This document shows positions 1 to 5,798 of a DNA stretch of 6,250 bases, in pieces; within the stretch, counting starts at the first letter, position 1; each line of letters opens with the position of its first letter. Where the stretch lies: contig JAIEAS010000176.1 in assembly GCA_029071285.1 (NCBI GenBank), positions 1-6,250 on the forward strand, in the 5' to 3' direction. The notes under the pieces are model-generated. The model made no database searches. It saw nothing but the letters and a program-made list of their open reading frames with translations, and was not told the origin of the DNA. Source of the DNA: Clostridia bacterium. GTDB lineage: Bacteria > Bacillota > Clostridia > Christensenellales > Borkfalkiaceae. The position numbers and the translations under genes are program-made.

Positions 1-4
1 ATTT

Positions 5-11
5 AAAGGAG
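5..11 (+). promoter_or_regulatory. Ribosome binding site of the first ABC gene
   Basis: AAAGGAG lies 5 bases before the ATG at 17 and fits a standard Shine-Dalgarno sequence. The same AAAGGAG string, also preceded by ATTT, is used before tyrS. It supports the start at 17. Only 16 bases lie upstream in the window, so the promoter and any upstream regulator gene cannot be seen. Confidence 0.85.
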
Positions 12-16
12 AGTAT

Positions 17-1780
17 ATGTTAAAAACCTTGCTTAAAAGCGTAAGGGAATACAAAAAGGCTTCAATTCTCTGCCCTATATTTATGGTGGGTGAGGCCGCT
101 ATGGAAATTTTAATTCCCTGGCTTACGACTTTTATTATCCGCGAGTTAAGACTGCTTTCAGAGAACAGCGCATATCAGGTAAATACGAAAATAATTATTA
201 TCTGCTCGGTTGCAATGGTAGTTTGCGCGCTGTTCGCTCTTTTCTGCGGAGTAATAGGAGCGCGTCTCGCAGCAACTGCTTCAAGCGGATTTGCGCATAA
301 TTTAAGGGAAGATATGTACAACAATTTGCAGACTTACTCGTTTGCGAATATTGACAATTTTTCAACTTCAAGCCTTATTACCAGAATAACCACTGACGTA
401 ACTAACGTGCAGAACGCTTATCAGATGTGTATAAGAATGTTAGTGCGCGCGCCGATACTTTTTATATCGGCAATCGCAATGACTTGCGTTATAGAGCCTT
501 CAATGGCGGGAATTTTCGTCGGTGCGGCGGTTTTCCTTGCCATAGTCGTAGCCGTCTGTATGCTCAGAGTAATGCCGTATTTCAGAACGATGTTCAAAAA
601 ATACGACAAGCTTAATTCGGTCGTGCAGGAAGATTTAACTGCGATAAGAGTGGTTAAGTCATACGTGCGTGAAGAGCGCGAAATTCAGAAAATGCACGCC
701 GCTACGCAGGACGTTTATAATTATTCGGTCAAGGCTGAAAGAATACTCACCATAATGATGCCCTGCGTTATGTTTGCAATGTTCGCAACCATAATTGTAA
801 TACTCGTAGTCGGCTCGAATATGGTTATGGGCAATATCGCTGGTAACGTTAAACCTGACGATATACAGGCGCTTATTTCGTATGCTATGCAGATTATGCA
901 AGGCGTAATAATGGTTGCTATGTGCATCAACTTCATTTCGCTTTCGAAGGGAAGTATGGACAGAATTTGCGAAGTTCTCAACGAAAAGACTACTTTGCCA
1001 AAGCCCGAAAACCCCGTATCTGAAATCAAAGACGGCTCCGTCGATTTTGAAAACGTAAGCTTTGCATACTCGCAAAAGTCGGAAGTCAGCGTATTGCAAG
1101 ATATAAACATACATATAAACGCGGGCGAAACTGTCGGTATAATCGGCGCAACGGGCTCGGGTAAAACCTCGCTCGTGTCGCTCATTCCTAGACTTTACGA
1201 TACTACGGGCGGTACTGTGAAAGTGGGCGGCGTAAACGTAAAGGATTATAACCTTGACGTTCTCAGAAATAAGGTTGCAATGGTTTTGCAGAAGAACGTT
1301 TTGTTCTCGGGCACAGTTGCGGAAAACCTCCGTTGGGGTGATGAAAACGCAACGGACGAAGAGTTGCGCTTTGCCGCAAGGCAGGCTTGCGCAGAGGAGT
1401 TTATAGATGCGCTCCCCGGCGGTTTTAATTACGATTTGGGTCAAGGCGGCGTAAACGTTTCTGGCGGTCAGAAGCAAAGGCTCTGTATTGCCCGCGCTCT
1501 TTTAAAAAAGCCGTACGTTATAATTTTTGACGATTCAACTTCTGCAGTGGATACCAAGACGGACGCGCTTATCCGCGAGTCCCTTAAAAAATATGCGCCG
1601 CAGACCACTAAAATTATTATTGCACAGCGCATAGCTTCCGTTCAGGACTCGGATAAAATTATCGTGCTTGACGAGGGCAAAATTGCAAGTCTCGGCACGC
1701 ACGACCAGCTTATTAAATCAAACGGAATTTACAGGGAAGTATACGAATCCCAGATGAAGGGAGGTGATAAAGATGAGTAG
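17..1780 (+). CDS. ABC exporter half-transporter, degenerate-site subunit of a heterodimer
   Basis: This is a 587-residue membrane protein with an N-terminal exporter-type transmembrane domain and a C-terminal ATPase domain. Six membrane segments can be placed by hydrophobicity at about residues 16-42, 58-83, 141-160, 163-186, 246-270 and 285-306. The nucleotide-binding domain (about 340-580) shows Walker A GATGSGKT (377-384), Q-loop Gln425, signature VSGGQ (481-485), Walker B VIIFDD (501-506) and D-loop SAVD (509-512). Two catalytic positions are altered: the Walker B glutamate is Asp506, and the switch-loop histidine is Gln537 (in IIIAQR). The same pair of changes is known from TM287 and related subunits, whose own ATP site is almost inactive and which work only with a second, catalytic partner. 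The next gene supplies that partner and overlaps this one by 8 bases. The pair probably exports a hydrophobic compound such as a drug, lipid or peptide across the cytoplasmic membrane; the substrate cannot be read from sequence. Length and ends look complete. Confidence 0.93.
   Translation: MLKTLLKSVREYKKASILCPIFMVGEAAMEILIPWLTTFIIRELRLLSENSAYQVNTKIIIICSVAMVVCALFALFCGVIGARLAATASSGFAHNLREDMYNNLQTYSFANIDNFSTSSLITRITTDVTNVQNAYQMCIRMLVRAPILFISAIAMTCVIEPSMAGIFVGAAVFLAIVVAVCMLRVMPYFRTMFKKYDKLNSVVQEDLTAIRVVKSYVREEREIQKMHAATQDVYNYSVKAERILTIMMPCVMFAMFATIIVILVVGSNMVMGNIAGNVKPDDIQALISYAMQIMQGVIMVAMCINFISLSKGSMDRICEVLNEKTTLPKPENPVSEIKDGSVDFENVSFAYSQKSEVSVLQDINIHINAGETVGIIGATGSGKTSLVSLIPRLYDTTGGTVKVGGVNVKDYNLDVLRNKVAMVLQKNVLFSGTVAENLRWGDENATDEELRFAARQACAEEFIDALPGGFNYDLGQGGVNVSGGQKQRLCIARALLKKPYVIIFDDSTSAVDTKTDALIRESLKKYAPQTTKIIIAQRIASVQDSDKIIVLDEGKIASLGTHDQLIKSNGIYREVYESQMKGGDKDE
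1757..1768 (+). promoter_or_regulatory. Strong ribosome binding site inside the end of the first ABC gene; decides the start of the second
   Basis: AAGGGAGGTGAT contains the 9-base string GGAGGTGAT, which is fully complementary to the usual 3' end of bacterial 16S rRNA. Its GGAGG core is 8 bases before the ATG at 1773. A GTG at 1764 is in the same frame and would add three residues (MIK), but it lies inside this Shine-Dalgarno sequence and has no site of its own, so the ATG at 1773 is preferred. The site also encodes the Gly-Gly-Asp near the C-terminus of the upstream protein. Confidence 0.88.
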
Positions 1781-3692
1781 TCCCATGAGAGGTATGGGCG
1801 GCAGAGGCGTTCCGACCGGCAGGGGCAAGGGCGCAAAAAAACCTATGAAGACTTTGAAACGTCTTCTTTCGTATGCTTTTTCGCGCTATAAAGCCGCAAT
1901 GGTTTTCGTAGTTATTTTCGTGCTTCTTTCATCTGCGGCGAACGTAGTGGCGTCGTCCCGCCTTGCGGTTATTGTAAAAGAACTCATAATATCCGAAGAG
2001 CATCCCGCAATAGACGCAAACGTAATTTGGATGAACGTTATCTTAATGGGAAGTATATATATTGCCGGAGTGCTTTCTTCATTTGCATATAACTACATTA
2101 TGATGCTTATTGCTCAAGGTACGCTTAAAAAGATGCGCGACGAGATGTTCTCGAAAATGCAGAAGCTTCCTTTGAAGTACTTTGATACGCACACCCACGG
2201 CGATATAATGAGCCTTTACACCAACGATATAGACACGATGCGCCAGCTTCTTTCACAGACAATTCCGCAGATGATTTCAGCTGCGCTTACTTTCATTTTC
2301 GTGTTTGCGTTTATGGTGTATTACAGCTTTACCTTGACGCTGATAGTTTTAGTCGTGCTTGCGCTTATGGTATTTATTATAAAGAACGTAGGACAGAGGT
2401 CGGCTAAAAACTTCCTGAAACAGCAGCAAGCGCTCGGTGCGCTCAACGGCTACGTTGAGGAAATGACAGAAGGGCAAAAGGTAATAAAGGTATTCTGTCA
2501 CGAACAGAAGGCTCGCGAGCAATTCAAAGTAGTAAACGACGAACTTAATATCGCGGGCAGAAATGCAAATACTTTCGCCTTTATTCTAGGACCTATCAAC
2601 AACAACCTCGGTTATCTGCAATACGTTCTCGTTGCCGTTGTGGGATTTGTCCTAACGGTTACGGGTACCGAAATAGGTTTGTTGTCGGGTTACACCGCTC
2701 TGAGCGGCGGAGGAATTGCAACTTGCGCCGGTATGCTCGTTTCGTTTCTTTCATTTTCAAGACAGTTCAATAACCCCGTCATGCAGGTATCACAGCAGTT
2801 CAATGCAATAGTTATGGCGCTTGCGGGTGCGGAACGTATTTTTGAAATGGTTGACACCAAGCCCGAAGACGAGGGGGGCGATATTACGCTCGAACACGTT
2901 GACGGGAAGTGGGCGTGGAAAAAGCCTGCTTCGGACGGCTCGTTTGAGTATATTCCCTTAAAGGGCGATATACGGTTTAACAACGTTGTATTTGGCTACA
3001 CGGAAGAAAAAGTCATTTTAAAGAATATCAGCCTTTACGCAAAGCCGGGGCAGAAAATTGCGTTTGTCGGTTCAACGGGCGCGGGTAAGACTACTATCAC
3101 TAACCTCATAAACCGTTTTTACGATATTCAGTCGGGTGAAATTACTTACGACGGACTTGACATAAAATCGATTAACAAGGACGATTTAAGAAAGTCGCTC
3201 GGCGTGGTTTTGCAGGATACGCACTTATTTACAGGTACCGTAATGGACAATATCCGTTACGGCAGGCTTAACGCAACAGACGAAGAGTGTATCGATGCCG
3301 CAAAGCTTGCAAACGCAGATTTCTTTATTACTCATTTGCCCGAAGGGTATAATACCGTTATAACGGGCGACGGCTCTAACCTTTCGCAGGGTCAAAGACA
3401 GTTGCTTGCAATTGCCCGGGCAATGGTTTCCGAGTGCCCTGTGCTTATTCTCGACGAGGCGACTTCGTCAATCGATACCCGAACTGAAAAGCTTATCGAG
3501 CAGGGTATGGATAAACTTATGGAGGGCAGAACGGTATTCGTAATCGCGCACAGACTTTCCACCGTAAGAAACAGCCATGCGATTATGGTTCTGGAACACG
3601 GCGAAATTATCGAGCGCGGCGACCATGAACAGCTTATTGCGCAAAAAGGCAAGTATTATCAGCTTTACACCGGAGCTTTCGAATTAGATTAA
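1773..3692 (+). CDS. ABC exporter half-transporter, catalytic subunit of the heterodimer
   Basis: This 639-residue protein (from ATG 1773) pairs with the preceding gene product to form an exporter. It begins with a basic, Gly-rich cytoplasmic tail (about residues 1-32). Six likely membrane segments follow, at about 39-68, 86-112, 161-184, 186-203, 270-297 and 310-335. The ATPase domain has Walker A GSTGAGKT (433-440), Q-loop Gln481, Walker B LILDE with catalytic Glu562, D-loop SSID (565-568) and switch His593, all canonical. Its signature motif is LSQGQ (537-541) instead of LSGGQ. In a head-to-tail NBD dimer this altered signature faces the degenerate Walker motifs of the first subunit. The intact Walker and switch residues here face VSGGQ of the first subunit, giving one catalytic and one degenerate site. 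An insertion rich in Asp, Gly and Trp (about 365-398) sits between the membrane and ATPase domains, as in TM288-type subunits. The 8-base overlap and strong Shine-Dalgarno suggest coupled, balanced translation. The substrate is unknown. Confidence 0.93.
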   Translation: MSSPMRGMGGRGVPTGRGKGAKKPMKTLKRLLSYAFSRYKAAMVFVVIFVLLSSAANVVASSRLAVIVKELIISEEHPAIDANVIWMNVILMGSIYIAGVLSSFAYNYIMMLIAQGTLKKMRDEMFSKMQKLPLKYFDTHTHGDIMSLYTNDIDTMRQLLSQTIPQMISAALTFIFVFAFMVYYSFTLTLIVLVVLALMVFIIKNVGQRSAKNFLKQQQALGALNGYVEEMTEGQKVIKVFCHEQKAREQFKVVNDELNIAGRNANTFAFILGPINNNLGYLQYVLVAVVGFVLTVTGTEIGLLSGYTALSGGGIATCAGMLVSFLSFSRQFNNPVMQVSQQFNAIVMALAGAERIFEMVDTKPEDEGGDITLEHVDGKWAWKKPASDGSFEYIPLKGDIRFNNVVFGYTEEKVILKNISLYAKPGQKIAFVGSTGAGKTTITNLINRFYDIQSGEITYDGLDIKSINKDDLRKSLGVVLQDTHLFTGTVMDNIRYGRLNATDEECIDAAKLANADFFITHLPEGYNTVITGDGSNLSQGQRQLLAIARAMVSECPVLILDEATSSIDTRTEKLIEQGMDKLMEGRTVFVIAHRLSTVRNSHAIMVLEHGEIIERGDHEQLIAQKGKYYQLYTGAFELD

Positions 3693-3703
3693 CATTATTT
3701 AAT

Positions 3704-3736
3704 AACGCCGCCCGCGCAAAATGCGGGCGGCGTTTT
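3704..3736 (+). terminator. Rho-independent terminator of the ABC exporter unit
   Basis: A perfect 12-bp inverted repeat (AACGCCGCCCGC at 3704-3715 and its complement at 3723-3734) surrounds a 7-base loop, and its 3' arm runs into TTTT (3733-3736) followed by AATTT. The GC-rich stem starts 11 bases after the stop codon of the second ABC gene. The T run is short but the stem is strong. On the reverse strand no T run follows the hairpin, so termination is likely only for the + strand. Confidence 0.88.
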
Positions 3737-3750
3737 AATTTGATAAAATT

Positions 3751-3760
3751 TAGGACAAAC
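3751..3760 (+). promoter_or_regulatory. Candidate SpoIIID binding site, upstream box
   Basis: TAGGACAAAC matches every defined position of the B. subtilis SpoIIID consensus WWRRACARNY. It ends 7 bases before the candidate -35 element of the sigK promoter, at about -53 to -44 from the inferred start of transcription. In B. subtilis SpoIIID is a DNA-binding activator required with sigma-E polymerase for sigK transcription, so the position makes sense for an activator. The match is seen directly; function is inferred. A 10-base degenerate motif can occur by chance, but the location and second copy raise confidence. Confidence 0.6.
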
Positions 3761-3767
3761 CAAAACT

Positions 3768-3797
3768 GAATAGTACAACCTGTCAATTTCATACACT
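3768..3797 (+). promoter_or_regulatory. Candidate sigma-E-type promoter of sigK
   Basis: The -10 element CATACACT (3790-3797) is a full match to the sigma-E consensus CATACAnT. The -35 region GAATAGT (3768-3774) carries the core ATA and matches kmATAtt at 6 of 7 positions. The spacer is 15 bases, as expected for this class. Transcription would begin near 3804, leaving a leader of about 13 bases that still contains the AAAGG ribosome binding site. Extended by one base, the -10 region (CATACACTA) also fits the sigma-K form CATAnnnTA, so later autoregulation is possible, but no AC at the sigma-K -35 spacing is seen. Confidence 0.68.
3771..3780 (+). promoter_or_regulatory. Candidate SpoIIID binding site, promoter-proximal box
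   Basis: TAGTACAACC matches WWRRACARNY except for T at the fourth position. It is a near-copy (8 of 10 bases) of the box at 3751, exactly 20 bp downstream, which is about two helical turns and would place both sites on the same DNA face. It overlaps the candidate -35 region, so binding here could help or block polymerase depending on SpoIIID level. Confidence 0.45.
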
Positions 3798-3816
3798 ACG
3801 AATATAAAGGTAGCGT

Positions 3817-4521
3817 ATGGTATTTGATTTATTAAATCTGCTGTTCGGCAGAATATTTTTCTTCACGGGAACGGTGCAGAATAAAGGCACGTTCCCCAAA
3901 CCGCTTTCGCCCGAGGACGAAAAAAAGTATCTTAAACTTGCCCGCGAGGGAGACAAGGAAGCAAGGGATATTTTAATCCGCCACAACATGCGCCTTGTCG
4001 CGCATATAGTCAAAAAGTACACCGGTGCGGCCGAAACCGACGATTTGATTTCTGTCGGCTCGATAGGGCTTATAAAAGCGATTAATACATACAAGGACGG
4101 CAAGGGCACACAGCTTGCGACATATACGGCGCGGTGTATCGAAAACGAAATTTTAATGCTTTTGCGCTCGGGCAAAAAGCATAAAAACAACGTTTCTCTT
4201 TCAGACCCCGTAGGCGTTGATAAGGACGGTAACGAGCTTACTCTTATAGACCTTTTAGCAGAAAAAGAAGACAGCGTTTTCGCTCAGGTTGAAAAGAGTA
4301 TTCAACGCGAAAAATTTGTGGCTTTTTTAAAAAAGTTTTTAGACGAGCGCGAGTTTGCAATTTTGTCGCTTAGGTACGGGCTTGAAGACGGAGCGGCAAT
4401 GCCTCAGAGAGAGGTCGCTAAAAAACTGAATATTTCACGGTCGTATATTTCGCGTATTGAAAAACGGGCAATCGAAAAAGCGAGGGAACACCTTAACAAG
4501 GACGATTTTTTCACTGACTGA
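3817..4521 (+). CDS. sigK: RNA polymerase sporulation sigma factor SigK, with apparent pro-sequence
   Basis: This 234-residue sigma-70 family protein directs RNA polymerase to late mother-cell genes for coat and cortex formation and mother-cell lysis. Visible parts are a hydrophobic N-terminus (1-20), the FPKPLS motif (26-31), region 2 with LVAHIVKKY (60-68), the core-binding DLISVGSIGLIKAI (76-89) and the -10 recognition stretch LATYTARCIENEILMLLR (100-117), and a region 4.2 helix-turn-helix (about 197-218, with ISRSYISRIEKRA). LVAHIVKK and VSLSDPVGVDKDGNELTLIDLL (126-147, shown by its key residues) resemble B. subtilis SigK more than SigE. The hydrophobic leader resembles the B. subtilis pro-sequence, which SpoIVFB removes in the outer forespore membrane; cleavage near residues 18-20 is inferred. 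The gene is uninterrupted, without a skin element. The start at 3817 has AAAGG 6 bases upstream. It forms its own unit between two terminators, behind a candidate sigma-E/SpoIIID promoter. Confidence 0.95.
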   Translation: MVFDLLNLLFGRIFFFTGTVQNKGTFPKPLSPEDEKKYLKLAREGDKEARDILIRHNMRLVAHIVKKYTGAAETDDLISVGSIGLIKAINTYKDGKGTQLATYTARCIENEILMLLRSGKKHKNNVSLSDPVGVDKDGNELTLIDLLAEKEDSVFAQVEKSIQREKFVAFLKKFLDEREFAILSLRYGLEDGAAMPQREVAKKLNISRSYISRIEKRAIEKAREHLNKDDFFTD

Positions 4522-4527
4522 TTTATG

Positions 4528-4558
4528 AAGCGGTTTAAAAGATATAAACCGCTTTTTT
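4528..4558 (+). terminator. sigK: Rho-independent terminator of sigK
   Basis: AAGCGGTTTA (4528-4537) and TAAACCGCTT (4545-4554) form a perfect 10-bp stem around a 7-base loop, followed directly by TTTT (a run of six T at 4553-4558). It begins 6 bases after the sigK stop codon and separates sigK from tyrS. Confidence 0.9.
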
Positions 4559-4559
4559 G

Positions 4560-4588
4560 TTGCAAATTTTCGGTATGGGTGTTAAAAT
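4560..4588 (+). promoter_or_regulatory. tyrS: Candidate vegetative (sigma-A type) promoter of tyrS
   Basis: TTGCAA (4560-4565, 4 of 6 to TTGACA) and TAAAAT (4583-4588, 5 of 6 to TATAAT) are separated by exactly 17 bases. TGT before the -10 gives an extended -10 element. The inferred start near 4595 yields a leader of only about 13 bases that begins at the ribosome binding site. There is therefore no room for a T-box antiterminator. The promoter abuts the terminator of sigK, which supports independent expression of tyrS. Confidence 0.55.
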
Positions 4589-4594
4589 TAATTT

Positions 4595-4601
4595 AAAGGA
4601 G
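4595..4601 (+). promoter_or_regulatory. tyrS: Ribosome binding site that decides the tyrS start
   Basis: AAAGGAG sits 6 bases before the ATG at 4608. An in-frame TTG at 4557 would extend the protein by 17 residues, but it lies in the T tract of the sigK terminator and upstream of the candidate promoter, so the ATG is the supported start. Confidence 0.88.
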
Positions 4602-4607
4602 CAAATT

Positions 4608-5798
4608 ATGGCAAATGTAATGGACACCCTCCGCGAGAGAGGATTTGTAAAACAGACGGTGTACGAGGAAGATTTGTATAAATTACTTGGTAGTGAAAGC
4701 GTAACTTTTTATACAGGCTTCGACCCTACGGCGGACAGTCTGCACGTCGGTCACTTTATGCAGCTTATTGCAATGAAGCATATGCAGGCGGCGGGTCATA
4801 AACCCATAATATTAATCGGCGGTGGCACAGCCATGATAGGTGACCCTACGGGCAAGACCGATATGCGTAAAATGATGACCAAGGAAACTATCAGCTACCA
4901 CGTTGAATGCTTCAAAAAACAAATGTCAAAGTTTATAAGCTTTGAAGGCAAAAATGCCGCAATTATAGTCAACAACGCCGACTGGCTTCTGAAGTTGAAC
5001 TACCTCGATTTTATCCGCGATATCGGAACACACTTTTCCGTAAATGAAATGCTTCGGGCAAAGTGTTTTGAAACGCGTTTAGAGCGCGGTCTTTCGTTTT
5101 TGGAATTCAATTATATGCCCATGCAGGGATATGACTTTTTACATCTTTTCAAAGAGTATGGCTGCGTTTTGGAACTCGGCGGTGACGACCAGTGGTCTAA
5201 CATTCTTGCAGGAGCAAACCTGATTCGAGTTAAAGAGAAAAAGCCCGCATACGCAATGACTTTTACCTTGCTTACCACAAGCGAGGGCAAGAAAATGGGC
5301 AAGACCGAAAAGGGTGCAATTTGGCTTGACGAAAGTAAGACAAGCCCTTATGAGTTTTATCAGTACTGGCGCAATGTTGCCGACAGCGACGTTGAAAAGT
5401 GCTTAAAGCTTTTGACTTTTTTGCCGCTTGAAGAAATTAAAGAACTTACAAAATTCAACGATGAACGCATAAACAAAGCAAAAGAAACTCTTGCTTATGA
5501 GCTGACTAAACTCGTTCACGGCGAGCAAAAAGCAAACGAAGCGCAGGCGCAGGCGAAAGCTGCGTTCGGCGGCGGCGGCGAATTGCCCGAAAAAGAAGTC
5601 AGTGTTGAAAACCCTACAATTATAAACGTGCTTGTCTCGGCAGGTATCTGCCAGTCCAACGGCGAAGCGCGCAGGCTTATCCAGCAGGGCGGCGTATCGC
5701 TGAACGACGGTAAGGTTACCGATATAAATCTGCTTGTGAAAGACAGTGACGTAATTCACAAGGGCAAAAAGGTTCACGTAAAAATTAATCTGAAATAA
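4608..5798 (+). CDS. tyrS: Tyrosine--tRNA ligase (TyrRS)
   Basis: This 396-residue cytoplasmic class I aminoacyl-tRNA synthetase activates tyrosine with ATP and loads it on tRNA-Tyr. Near the N-terminus it has the tyrosine-site stretch [15 protein letters not shown] (35-49), whose HVGH (46-49) is the HIGH motif. GGDDQWSN (191-198) lines the active site. KMGKT (229-233) is the KMSKS-loop equivalent; E. coli TyrS has KFGKT at this place. A Gly-rich linker (FGGGGELPE, 320-328) leads to a C-terminal S4-type RNA-binding domain (about 337-396, including [20 protein letters not shown]). The protein is somewhat shorter than the E. coli enzyme (424 residues), but all core parts are present and the reading frame is intact. 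Its stop codon overlaps the start of the yigZ-like gene in TAATG, so the two are probably co-transcribed. No T-box leader, common for this gene in Firmicutes, is present. Confidence 0.97.
   Translation: MANVMDTLRERGFVKQTVYEEDLYKLLGSESVTFYTGFDPTADSLHVGHFMQLIAMKHMQAAGHKPIILIGGGTAMIGDPTGKTDMRKMMTKETISYHVECFKKQMSKFISFEGKNAAIIVNNADWLLKLNYLDFIRDIGTHFSVNEMLRAKCFETRLERGLSFLEFNYMPMQGYDFLHLFKEYGCVLELGGDDQWSNILAGANLIRVKEKKPAYAMTFTLLTTSEGKKMGKTEKGAIWLDESKTSPYEFYQYWRNVADSDVEKCLKLLTFLPLEEIKELTKFNDERINKAKETLAYELTKLVHGEQKANEAQAQAKAAFGGGGELPEKEVSVENPTIINVLVSAGICQSNGEARRLIQQGGVSLNDGKVTDINLLVKDSDVIHKGKKVHVKINLK

Noticed and set aside
659..1477. 272-codon open frame on the minus strand inside the first ABC gene
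   Set aside because: The opposite strand encodes unmistakable ABC transporter motifs over the whole stretch; the minus-strand product has a random-looking composition rich in His, Tyr and Arg and no recognisable domain.
1764..1772. GTG start that lengthens the second ABC protein by three residues
   Set aside because: The GTG is part of the Shine-Dalgarno sequence itself and has no ribosome binding site upstream; the ATG at 1773 has ideal spacing.
3740..3768. Possible sigma-A promoter for sigK starting with TTGATA
   Set aside because: TTGATA at 3740-3745 is a fair -35, but nothing like TATAAT occurs 16 to 18 bases downstream.
4528..4558. Hairpin before tyrS considered as part of a T-box or attenuator
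   Set aside because: It starts 6 bases after the sigK stop, lies upstream of the candidate tyrS promoter and has no competing antiterminator pairing or T-box sequence, so it is a plain terminator.
4557..4607. TTG start extending TyrRS by 17 residues
   Set aside because: It begins in the T tract of the sigK terminator, the added residues do not look like a TyrRS N-terminus, and the ATG at 4608 has a good AAAGGAG site.
5567..5580. Short GGC triplet run in tyrS
   Set aside because: It encodes the glycine linker before the S4 domain and stays in frame; four to five repeats are not remarkable.
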